A stretch of DNA of 12,819 bases from Brevundimonas sp. (GTDB lineage: Bacteria; Pseudomonadota; Alphaproteobacteria; Caulobacterales; Caulobacteraceae): assembly GCF_031082345.1 (NCBI RefSeq), contig NZ_JAVHLH010000056.1:1-12819 (forward strand), given 5' to 3'. A program made the position numbers and the translations under genes. The notes beneath the pieces are model-generated. The model was not told where the DNA came from and made no database searches. It worked only from the letters and a program-made list of their open reading frames with translations. Shown piece after piece: positions 7,619-12,819 of the stretch (its first letter is position 1; each line of letters starts with the position of its first letter).

Positions 7619-8245
7619 TTGGCCGAAGATGTGAACGGAGCCGTACGGAACCATTCCGGCTCCACGCCCGCCAGATTGATCGTCGGAATTTCCGGAGCGT
7701 CCGGCGTGGCTTACGGCGTGCGCACGCTGGAGGCGCTGCGCGAGCTCGGGATCGAGAGCCATCTCGTCGTCACCCGCGCCGCCCTGCTGACCCTGTCGCA
7801 GGAGACCGATCTGTCGGCCGACGACCTGACGGGCCGCGCCGACGTGACGCACCGGCTGAACGATGTCGGGGCCTCGATCGCTTCGGGCTCGTTCCGGACC
7901 ATGGGGATGATCGTCGCGCCGTGCTCCGTGCGGACCATGAGCGAAATCGCCACCGGGGTGACCTCGACCCTGCTGACCCGCGCCGCCGATGTGGTGCTGA
8001 AGGAGCGGCGGCCGCTGGTGCTGATGGTGCGCGAGACGCCGCTGCATCTGGGCCACCTGCGCACCATGACCGCCCTGACCGAGATGGGCGCGATCATCGC
8101 CCCGCCCCTGCCGGCCTTCTATGCGAAACCGGCTTCCATCGAAGAGATGGTCGACCAGTCCGTCGGCCGGGCGCTGGACCTGTTCGGGCTCGAATGGTCG
8201 GGCGTCCGACGCTGGGCGGGGCTGAAGGGCGTCACGGCCGAATGA
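7619..8245 (+). CDS. ubiX: Flavin prenyltransferase UbiX
   Basis: Makes prenylated FMN from FMN and dimethylallyl phosphate, the cofactor needed by UbiD-type decarboxylases in ubiquinone synthesis. The 208 aa chain has the whole family signature: GISGASG (23-29), APCSVRTM (100-107), RAADVVLKERR (121-131), RETPL (138-142) and PPLPAFY (162-168). The start is TTG 7619, backed by GGAG six bases upstream; GTG 7631 would give a product four residues shorter. Relatives usually begin closer to the GISGASG motif, so the N-terminal 18 residues are uncertain. Its stop overlaps the next gene's ATG (ATGA), so translation is probably coupled. No ubiD is in view; COQ9, another ubiquinone factor, lies 3.5 kb downstream. 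Confidence 0.95.
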   Translation: MAEDVNGAVRNHSGSTPARLIVGISGASGVAYGVRTLEALRELGIESHLVVTRAALLTLSQETDLSADDLTGRADVTHRLNDVGASIASGSFRTMGMIVAPCSVRTMSEIATGVTSTLLTRAADVVLKERRPLVLMVRETPLHLGHLRTMTALTEMGAIIAPPLPAFYAKPASIEEMVDQSVGRALDLFGLEWSGVRRWAGLKGVTAE

Positions 8246-8709
8246 GCGACCTGTGGGACTGGGCCGTCCGGGCCTATGCGTCCGACGGGGTCGGCGACGC
8301 CTGCCTGCACCTGCAGGACGCCGCCGGGCAGAACGTGCCTCTGCTGCTGTGGGCGGCCTGGACGGCGCGGACCGGGCGCAGTCCGGACGCCGACACGCTG
8401 GAGGCCGCCTGCGACGTCGCCCGGGCCTGGCAGGACACGGCGATCGCGCCGCTGCGGGCCGTGCGGCGGGCGATGAAGGGCCGCAATCCCGATCTGGACG
8501 ACGCCGACCGCGAGGCGGTGCGGTCCCAGGTCAAGGCCGTGGAGCTGGAGGCGGAGCGCCGACTGCTGGCCGCGTTGGAGGCCCTGTCGCCGGCGCCGGC
8601 GGGCGCGCCGGGGCCCGTGCTGGAGGCGCTGATCGCCGTCGCCCGGCAGTGGTCGCCGATGACGCCGCGCCCCGGCCTGAGCGCACTCGCCGAACGGCTT
8701 CCGGCCTGA
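8242..8709 (+). CDS. TIGR02444/DUF2390 family protein
   Basis: Helical protein of 155 aa without known function. The N-terminal pattern LWDWAVRAYASDGVGDACLHLQD..G..VPLLLWAAW, then W....IAPLRAVRRAMK, is that of the TIGR02444/DUF2390 family. The C-terminal half is variable and Ala/Pro-rich. The ATG overlaps the ubiX stop by four bases, so the two are almost certainly co-transcribed and translationally coupled. A link to UbiX or quinone metabolism is suggested only by this arrangement. The longer open frame upstream runs antiparallel in meaning to ubiX (same strand, different frame) and is not used. Confidence 0.82.
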   Translation: MSDLWDWAVRAYASDGVGDACLHLQDAAGQNVPLLLWAAWTARTGRSPDADTLEAACDVARAWQDTAIAPLRAVRRAMKGRNPDLDDADREAVRSQVKAVELEAERRLLAALEALSPAPAGAPGPVLEALIAVARQWSPMTPRPGLSALAERLPA

Positions 8710-8747
8710 GCCGACGCGCGCTATAAGCCCGCGTCCGGGGCCCGACC

Positions 8748-8972
8748 ATGAACGACGACGATCCTTTTCTGAGCGAGGAAGAGCTGGCGCTGCACGCCCG
8801 GCTCAAGGAATTGCGCCAGGAGCACGCCGACCTCGACGCCTCGATCGAGGCGCTGACGCAGATGCCCCTGCCCGATCAGCTGATGATCGCCCGGATGAAG
8901 CGCAAGAAGCTGACCCTGCGCGACGAGATCGTGAAGATCGAGGCCATCGTCCTGCCGGACATCATCGCCTAG
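8748..8972 (+). CDS. YdcH-like DUF465 small protein (copy 2)
   Basis: Protein of 74 aa with an acidic N-terminal extension (MNDDDPFLSEEEL) and the DUF465 core: LKELRQEHADLDASIEAL, a turn containing DQL, MKRKKLTLRDEIVKIE, ending PDIIA, a common C-terminus in the alphaproteobacterial branch. It should form a helical hairpin; no activity is known. It starts 38 bases after the DUF2390 gene and probably belongs to the ubiX transcript, though a TATAAG at 8722-8727 might be a separate -10 element. It shares the core pattern with copy 1. It ends 4 bp from the convergent GGDEF gene. Confidence 0.87.
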   Translation: MNDDDPFLSEEELALHARLKELRQEHADLDASIEALTQMPLPDQLMIARMKRKKLTLRDEIVKIEAIVLPDIIA

Positions 8973-8976
8973 GCGG

Positions 8977-9540
8977 TCACCGCCCCTTCTTGCGCACCCA
9001 CATGGCGGCGTCGGCCTCGGCGAGCCAGACTTCCGGATCGGCGTGGGCGGCGAAGGCGCGGACGCCGAACGAACCGCCCAGACCGGCCGACTGGCCATCC
9101 CATTCGAACGGCGTCTCCTCGAGGGCGGCGGCCAGCTTGCGCGCCTTTTCCCGGCCCTCCTCGAGACCGGCGTTGAGCATCAGCAGGCCGAACTCGTCGC
9201 CGCCCAGCCGGCCCACGGCGTCCGACTCGCGCAGATTGGCCCGCATCATCTCGGCGACATGGACCAGGGCGGCGTCGCCGGCCGCGTGGCCCAGCCGGTC
9301 GTTGACCCCCTTGAAGCCGTCGAGGTCGAGGTAGAGCAGCACCGCCGGCACCTCGTGGCGCTGGCAGAAGGCCATGGCGCTCTTCATCGCGGCCACGAAG
9401 CCGCGCCGGTTCAGCGACGGCGTCAGCACGTCGTGGTCGGCCGCCGCCTCGGCCGCCTCGGCCCGGCGGCGCAGGGCTTCGACCTCGGCGCGGAGCCGTT
9501 CGATCTCGGCGATGGGGTCGATGACGGCCGCGTCGGTCAC
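8977..9540 (-). CDS. Soluble diguanylate cyclase (GGDEF domain, intact I-site)
   Basis: Predicted to make cyclic di-GMP from two GTP. The 187 aa protein has a short N-terminal coiled coil (about 8-35) and then one GGDEF domain: [31 protein letters not shown] with the metal-binding aspartate and substrate-binding residues, and GGDEF itself at 113-117. An RxxD inhibitory site (RESD, 104-107) sits the standard five residues before it, so product inhibition is expected. It has no membrane segment or sensor domain; dimerisation through the coiled coil probably sets its activity. The start is GTG 9540, with GGGGAG about eleven bases upstream and no nearby ATG. It is divergent from purE and convergent with the DUF465 gene. 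Confidence 0.92.
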   Translation of the reverse strand: MTDAAVIDPIAEIERLRAEVEALRRRAEAAEAAADHDVLTPSLNRRGFVAAMKSAMAFCQRHEVPAVLLYLDLDGFKGVNDRLGHAAGDAALVHVAEMMRANLRESDAVGRLGGDEFGLLMLNAGLEEGREKARKLAAALEETPFEWDGQSAGLGGSFGVRAFAAHADPEVWLAEADAAMWVRKKGR

Positions 9541-9605
9541 AGGCGAAAGGGCTCCCCGGCCGGCGACTCACCACGCTCCGGCCGGTGACAAGCCTAACGC
9601 CGTCG

Positions 9606-9635
9606 GTTGCGGGCGCAACGCGAGTCCTGTATCGC
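9606..9635 (+). promoter_or_regulatory. Possible purE promoter with an overlapping inverted repeat
   Basis: TTGCGG (9607-9612) and TATCGC (9630-9635) are 17 bases apart and could be -35 and -10 elements; only the TTG and TAT parts match well. The -35 lies in a perfect 6-bp inverted repeat with a 2-base centre, GTTGCG-GG-CGCAAC (9606-9619), which could be an operator. Both readings rest on sequence alone. Confidence 0.3.
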
Positions 9636-9664
9636 GCCGCTTTCGTCGGAAAGGGCTACGACTC

Positions 9665-10156
9665 ATGACGACCGGAACGCCTCCTGTGGCGATCATCATG
9701 GGCAGCCGCTCGGACTGGCCGACGATGAAGCACGCCGCCGACGCGCTGGACCGGCTGGGCGTGGCCTGGGAGGCGAAGGTGGTCAGCGCCCACCGCACCC
9801 CCAAACGCCTGTTCGACTTCGCTACCGGCGCGCGCGCCGCGGGCTTCAAGGTGATCATCGCCGGGGCCGGCGGCGCCGCCCACCTGCCGGGCATGGCCGC
9901 CTCGATGACCGAACTGCCGGTGCTGGGCGTGCCGGTCGAGTCGAAGGCGCTCAAGGGCATGGACAGCCTGCTGTCGATCGCCCAGATGCCCGGCGGCGTG
10001 CCGGTCGCGACCCTGGCCATCGGCGAGCCGGGGGCCAAGAACGCCGGCATTCTCGCCGCCCAGATCCTGGCCCTGTCGGACGAGGTCCTGGCCGGACGGC
10101 TGGCGGCCTTCCGCGAGGCCCAGACCGAGGCGGTCCACGAGACGGTCGAGGACTGA
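9665..10156 (+). CDS. purE: N5-carboxyaminoimidazole ribonucleotide mutase
   Basis: Class I PurE: converts N5-CAIR, made by PurK, to CAIR in purine synthesis. The 163 aa product has GSRSDWPTM (13-21, phosphate-binding serine and aspartate), SAHRTP (41-46, catalytic histidine) and [12 protein letters not shown] (66-77), the set that marks the small octameric mutase rather than the class II carboxylase. The presence of purK directly downstream supports class I. ATG 9665 follows an AAAGGG about nine bases upstream. The stop TGA is followed immediately by the purK GTG. Confidence 0.97.
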   Translation: MTTGTPPVAIIMGSRSDWPTMKHAADALDRLGVAWEAKVVSAHRTPKRLFDFATGARAAGFKVIIAGAGGAAHLPGMAASMTELPVLGVPVESKALKGMDSLLSIAQMPGGVPVATLAIGEPGAKNAGILAAQILALSDEVLAGRLAAFREAQTEAVHETVED

Positions 10157-11233
10157 GTGGCGCCCCTGCCCCCCGGATCGACCCTCGGCATTCTCGGCGG
10201 CGGCCAGCTGGGCCGCATGCTCAGCCAGGCGGCGTCGCGGCTGGGCTTCAACGTCGTCATCCTCGACCCGGAAGAGAACAGTCCGGCCGGCCGCGTCTCC
10301 CAGGGCCAGATCGTCGCCGCCTATGACGACCTGACCGCCCTGACCGTGCTGGGCCGGGTGGCGCAGGCGGTGACCTTCGAGTTCGAGAACGTGCCGGCCG
10401 CCTCGGTGGCGCGACTGGTCGAGGGCGGCGCCCTCGTGGCGCCGGGCTCCCGGGCGCTGGCCGTGGCCCAGGACCGGGTCGAGGAGAAGACCTTCCTGAA
10501 CGGCGTCGGCGCGACGACCGTGGACTACGCGGCCGTCGACAGCCTCGACGACCTGCTGGCCGGTCTGGAGCGGCTGGGCGCCCCGGCCCTGCTGAAGACC
10601 CGGCGCGAGGGCTATGACGGCAAGGGCCAGGCCTGGATCCACGACGCGGCCGAGGCGGGCGCCGCCTTCGCGGCGGTCGGCGGCGCGCCGTCGATCCTTG
10701 AGGCCAGGGCCGACTTCACCCGCGAGCTCTCGGTGATCGCCGCGCGCGGCCGCGACGGGGCGGTCGCCGTCTATCCGCTGGGCGAGAACATCCACAAGGG
10801 CGGGGTGCTGAAGACCACCGTCGCCCCGGCCGCCGTCGACGCGAAGACGGAGAAGCGGGCCAAGGCCATCGCCAAAGCCATCCTCGAGGGCCTCGACTAT
10901 GTCGGCGTGCTTGGGGTCGAGCTGTTCGATCTCGGGAACGGGACCTTGTTGGTCAACGAGATCGCGCCGCGCGTTCACAACACCGGCCACTGGACCCAGG
11001 ACGGCTGCGCCTGCGACCAGTTCGAACAGCATATCCGCGCCATCGCCGGCTGGCCGCTGGGCCCGACCGCGGCCCACGCCCGGGTCGAGATGACCAACCT
11101 GCTGGGCGACGAGGTCGAGCAGTGGGCGAAGCTGGCCGGCAGGGCGGATGCGCGCCTGCACCTCTATGGCAAGGCCGAGGCCCGGCCGGGCCGCAAGATG
11201 GGCCATGTGAACCGGGTGAAGCCGCTGGACTGA
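10157..11233 (+). CDS. purK: N5-carboxyaminoimidazole ribonucleotide synthase
   Basis: ATP-grasp enzyme that carboxylates AIR with ATP and bicarbonate to give N5-CAIR for PurE. The 358 aa protein has the N-terminal nucleotide-like fold with GGGQLGRM (14-21), the TFEFENVP segment, the ATP-grasp glycine loop YDGKGQ (153-158), and NEIAPRVHNTGH (267-278) with metal- and substrate-contacting residues. Length is normal for PurK. It starts with GTG exactly after the purE stop (0 bp gap), with GAGG five bases before it inside purE, so the two are a coupled operon. A stable UUCG hairpin lies 14 bases after the stop. Confidence 0.97.
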   Translation: MAPLPPGSTLGILGGGQLGRMLSQAASRLGFNVVILDPEENSPAGRVSQGQIVAAYDDLTALTVLGRVAQAVTFEFENVPAASVARLVEGGALVAPGSRALAVAQDRVEEKTFLNGVGATTVDYAAVDSLDDLLAGLERLGAPALLKTRREGYDGKGQAWIHDAAEAGAAFAAVGGAPSILEARADFTRELSVIAARGRDGAVAVYPLGENIHKGGVLKTTVAPAAVDAKTEKRAKAIAKAILEGLDYVGVLGVELFDLGNGTLLVNEIAPRVHNTGHWTQDGCACDQFEQHIRAIAGWPLGPTAAHARVEMTNLLGDEVEQWAKLAGRADARLHLYGKAEARPGRKMGHVNRVKPLD

Positions 11234-11247
11234 GGGTCCGGGGGTAC

Positions 11248-11278
11248 GGGATGACAGGGTTCGCCCTGAAAAAATCCC
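11248..11278 (+). other. UUCG-capped hairpin after purK
   Basis: GGGAT (11248-11252) pairs with ATCCC (11274-11278) around an inner stem CAGGG/CCCTG (11255-11268) with a TTCG tetraloop; the internal loop is GA on one side and AAAAA on the other. It is followed by no T-run, so it is not a classical intrinsic terminator, but it may set the 3' end of purEK mRNA or protect it. Confidence 0.45.
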
Positions 11279-11460
11279 GACTCCAACTTCAGCACAATCG
11301 TGGATCATGCCCCGGGTGAGGGATCGCCGCGCCTGGACGGCGGCGGCGGGGTTCTGAAACTGTCAAAGACCAGGCCCGGCAGGCATTTCACCAGTATGCA
11401 CGGGCCTGCGTCAGAAGCGGACGCAGAGCGGATTCGGGGACGATTCCGGCGCGACCGGGA

Positions 11461-11514
11461 GTGTCGGAATGACGCCCGAAGTGTCGGGATGACAGGGTCC
11501 GGGATGGCAGGGTT
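11461..11514 (+). repeat. Short degenerate direct repeats
   Basis: GTGTCGGAATGAC (11461-11473) recurs as GTGTCGGGATGAC (11481-11493). CGGGATGACAGGGT (11485-11498) recurs as CGGGATGGCAGGGT (11500-11513) and exactly at 11247-11260 after purK. The shared CGG(A/G)ATGAC core is also the outer end of the larger palindromes (CCCGGAATGACG), so these look like worn fragments of the same repeat family. Confidence 0.6.
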
Positions 11515-11530
11515 TTCGCCGCCTTTTCTG

Positions 11531-11586
11531 CTTTCGTCATTCCGGGCGGAGAGGCGCAGCCTCGGAGACCCGGAACCCAGCGGCGC
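11531..11586 (+). repeat. REP-like palindromic unit, left copy
   Basis: The unit folds on itself: TTCCGGG (11539-11545) pairs with CCCGGAA (11569-11575), and inside it GAGGC-GCA-GCCTC (11551-11563) forms an inner hairpin. Its first 18 bases (11531-11548) and last 21 bases (11566-11586) are exact reverse complements of the ends of the right copy; the inner part differs. This is the form of dispersed intergenic palindromes. Copies elsewhere in the genome cannot be seen here. Confidence 0.8.
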
Positions 11587-11663
11587 GCGCGAGCGCGAAC
11601 CTGTCGGGAGCGTCGGCGCCGGCCGTGTGAAGTCTCAGGCGCCGGTGTTTCGCCGCCGTCGCG

Positions 11664-11723
11664 GCGCCGCTGGGTTCCGGGTCTGCGGCGCGCTACGCGC
11701 GCCTTCGCCCGGAATGACGAAAG
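11664..11723 (-). repeat. REP-like palindromic unit, right copy (inverted)
   Basis: Inverted partner of the left unit, 77 bases away. It shares the 21-base arm (11664-11684) and the 18-base arm (11706-11723) exactly, but its inner hairpin has different bases (GGCGCGC-GTA-GCGCGCC read on the - strand) with the pairing kept. Its last base is directly next to the COQ9 stop codon (11726-11724), so it forms the start of the COQ9 3' untranslated region and may help to end or protect that mRNA. Confidence 0.8.
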
Positions 11724-12404
11724 CTATTGAGGCGCTTTCGCCCCGTAGCGCATCCGGCTCAGCGCGTCGGTCATCCTGCGCAGCGGGGCGTCGAAGTCCT
11801 TGCCGGCCTTCCATTTCTCGAAGGCCATGACGTTCTCGATGCGGCGGGCGACGAAGGCGTCGGCGGCGTCCTTGCCGTCGAACCAGCGCATGGTCAGGGC
11901 CGGGATCAGGATGCCCGACAGGATGGCGCGCTTGGAATAGTGGTTCCAGTCGGTCGCCGTGTCGCCCGCCCAGTTCCACAGCAGGTCGGCCGTCTCCCAC
12001 GCCAGCTTCAGCCCCAGATCGGTGTTGGTCGGCAGGGCCAGGAAGGCGGCGCAGCGGCGCGTGGCCTCGAGGTCGGCGGCGCCCGCCTCCATGCGGGCCG
12101 AGACAGCGCGGGCGATTCGCTCGCGGATCTTCAGCGATTTCGGGTCGACCTCGGCCAGCGAGGCCATGGCCCGGTCGTCGTGCCGCCGCGACAGCAGGGC
12201 GGCCAGGTCGCGTGCGCCATTGGGAAACAGCAGCTCCTCGTCGCCCCGCGACAGGCCGTTCGCCTCGCAGGCGGCGCGGACCATGCGGCCGTTCCAGCCC
12301 AGGGCCGGCGCGCGCTGGACGGCGGCGTCCAGCACCGCCTGTTCCATGCGGTCGGCCCAGTCTCCTTCAGGCGGGTCGTTCGACAGGTGTGGCGCGTCGG
12401 TCAT
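11724..12404 (-). CDS. COQ9 family protein (ubiquinone biosynthesis)
   Basis: COQ9 homologue of 226 aa. In eukaryotes COQ9 binds lipids and ubiquinone intermediates and supports the COQ7 hydroxylase; bacterial members are assumed to have a related role. The N-terminal part (about 18-75) looks like the TetR-type helical fold of the family ([27 protein letters not shown]), and the C-terminal part carries the characteristic [28 protein letters not shown] block (137-164). The length is normal. The ATG at 12404 has no obvious strong ribosome binding site. It is divergent from rpsU, a frequent neighbour in alphaproteobacteria as I recall it, and ends directly against a REP-like palindrome. Confidence 0.93.
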   Translation of the reverse strand: MTDAPHLSNDPPEGDWADRMEQAVLDAAVQRAPALGWNGRMVRAACEANGLSRGDEELLFPNGARDLAALLSRRHDDRAMASLAEVDPKSLKIRERIARAVSARMEAGAADLEATRRCAAFLALPTNTDLGLKLAWETADLLWNWAGDTATDWNHYSKRAILSGILIPALTMRWFDGKDAADAFVARRIENVMAFEKWKAGKDFDAPLRRMTDALSRMRYGAKAPQ

Positions 12405-12464
12405 GGCGCCAGCATAAGCCCGTCCGGCGGGCGTTTCGACCCTTCACATCTTGCCGCGACGATC

Positions 12465-12493
12465 TGGACAGGACCGGGCCGAACGTGTATCAG
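12465..12493 (+). promoter_or_regulatory. Probable rpsU promoter
   Basis: TGGACA (12465-12470, five of six matches to TTGACA) and TATCAG (12488-12493, four of six to TATAAT) are separated by 17 bases. A transcript from here would have a leader of roughly 90 bases before the rpsU start. It is the best-scoring pair I see in the 188-bp COQ9-rpsU gap. Confidence 0.45.
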
Positions 12494-12577
12494 CCCGCCT
12501 TCATCCGCGGACCCCTGTCTGCCGGACCGAGATTTTATTTGTCTGCCCGTCTCCCTCACAGGACGCGGCGGGCGGCC

Positions 12578-12595
12578 AAAGGAGAGTTCAACCTG
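12578..12595 (+). promoter_or_regulatory. rpsU: Shine-Dalgarno that sets the rpsU start at CTG
   Basis: AAAGGAG (12578-12584) is followed by eight bases and then CTG (12593-12595), the position where S21 proteins have their initiator Met ([10 protein letters not shown]). No ATG, GTG or TTG lies at a usable distance. Confidence 0.65.
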
Positions 12596-12802
12596 GTACA
12601 GATTTTCGTTCGCGATAATAACGTCGATCAAGCGCTGAAGGCCCTCAAGAAGAAGATGCAACGCGAAGGCAGCTTCCGGGAAATGAAGCGCCACGTGCAC
12701 TACGAGAAGCCCTCGGAGAAGCGCGCCCGCCAGAAGGCCGAGGCCGTGCGCCGCGCCCGCAAGCTGGCCCGTAAAAAGGCACAGCGCGAAGGCGCGCTGT
12801 AA
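12593..12802 (+). CDS. rpsU: 30S ribosomal protein S21, apparent CTG start
   Basis: Small-subunit protein near the anti-Shine-Dalgarno region of 16S rRNA, involved in mRNA selection. The 69 aa chain, counted with the initiator, reads (M)[20 protein letters not shown], has [23 protein letters not shown] and ends in the basic helix [13 protein letters not shown], a full-length alphaproteobacterial S21. The codon at the family's initiator position is CTG, placed eight bases after AAAGGAG. The alternatives are a TTG 18 codons upstream (12539), which would add a tail that S21 proteins lack, and an ATG at 12657, which would delete the conserved start. Codon choice is otherwise normal. It is divergent from COQ9; 17 bases remain after the stop, too few to judge a terminator. 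Confidence 0.92.
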   Translation: MVQIFVRDNNVDQALKALKKKMQREGSFREMKRHVHYEKPSEKRARQKAEAVRRARKLARKKAQREGAL

Positions 12803-12819
12803 GACGACGCGATCTTGTG

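Larger units (their letters stand above)
11234..11723. other. Gene-free, repeat-rich interval between purK and COQ9
   Basis: I find no credible gene in these 490 bases: the open frames have arbitrary composition, run through the palindromes and resemble no family I recognise. The stretch holds the purK hairpin, several near-copies of the unit CGGGATGACAGGGT (11247-11260, 11485-11498, and CGGGATGGCAGGGT at 11500-11513), two GTGTCGG(A/G)ATGAC units (11461-11473, 11481-11493), and the paired palindromes at 11531-11723. Confidence 0.7.

Noticed and set aside
9656..11308. 550-codon - strand open frame over purE and purK
   Set aside because: Shadow of purEK, with the His/Arg/Gln-rich composition typical of antisense frames here.
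11531..11723. CRISPR array or insertion sequence at the repeats
   Set aside because: Only two units, in inverted orientation, with no regular spacers, no transposase frame and no target duplication visible.
11300..11830. 176-codon + strand open frame in the purK-COQ9 gap
   Set aside because: It runs through both palindromes and into COQ9 on the other strand, has no ribosome binding site, and its residues follow the repeat sequence.
12539..12592. TTG start for a longer S21
   Set aside because: It would add 18 residues that S21 proteins do not have and lies upstream of the strong Shine-Dalgarno, which would then be inside the gene.
11727..12638. 303-codon + strand open frame opposite COQ9
   Set aside because: Antisense shadow of COQ9; it also crosses the rpsU leader and start.

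Overview
This window comes from a GC-rich alphaproteobacterial chromosome, most probably Caulobacterales (Brevundimonas- or Caulobacter-like). The evidence is the strong G/C third-position bias plus lineage-typical genes: a DUF1465/RcdA homologue, a DUF1013 (TrcR-type) regulator, COQ9, small DUF465 and DUF1192 proteins, and a cysteine-free ribosomal protein L31. It reads mostly as core chromosome. There is no tRNA, rRNA, CRISPR array, prophage or insertion sequence. The genus assignment is inferred.

Layout. (1) 1-1821 (-): an ABCB/MsbA-type exporter half-transporter running off the left edge. (2) 1971-2195 (+): rpmE with a near-perfect intrinsic terminator. (3) 2359-3921 (+): a secreted YcbB-like L,D-transpeptidase, tail to tail with a (-) pair, DUF1192 then rcdA (4741 to 3925). 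(4) 4823-5794 (+): a PIG3-type quinone oxidoreductase, whose stop directly abuts the stop of a (-) gene for a secreted single-repeat CVNH plus beta/gamma-crystallin protein (5795-6388). (5) 6603-7271 (+): the DUF1013/TrcR regulator, sharing a bidirectional terminator with a convergent DUF465 gene. (6) 7619-8972 (+): ubiX, a TIGR02444/DUF2390 gene and a second DUF465 gene. (7) 8977-9540 (-): a soluble GGDEF diguanylate cyclase, divergent from purE-purK (9665-11233). (8) 11234-11723: about 490 bp without genes, holding a stable hairpin, decayed short repeats and a pair of inverted REP-like palindromes that end exactly at the COQ9 stop. (9) 11724-12404 (-): COQ9, divergent from rpsU (12593-12802), whose best start is a CTG codon behind a strong Shine-Dalgarno sequence.

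Functional themes are ubiquinone biosynthesis (UbiX, COQ9), purine synthesis (PurE, PurK), translation (L31, S21), envelope work (L,D-transpeptidase, exporter, the secreted CVNH/crystallin protein) and cell-cycle or c-di-GMP control (RcdA, TrcR-like, GGDEF). The most unusual items are the CVNH/beta-gamma-crystallin protein with two intact Ca-binding signatures, the paired REP-like elements whose inner stems differ in sequence but keep pairing, the apparent CUG start of rpsU, and a GNRA-capped leader hairpin before the DUF1013 gene. I see no multi-gene defence or mobile system.
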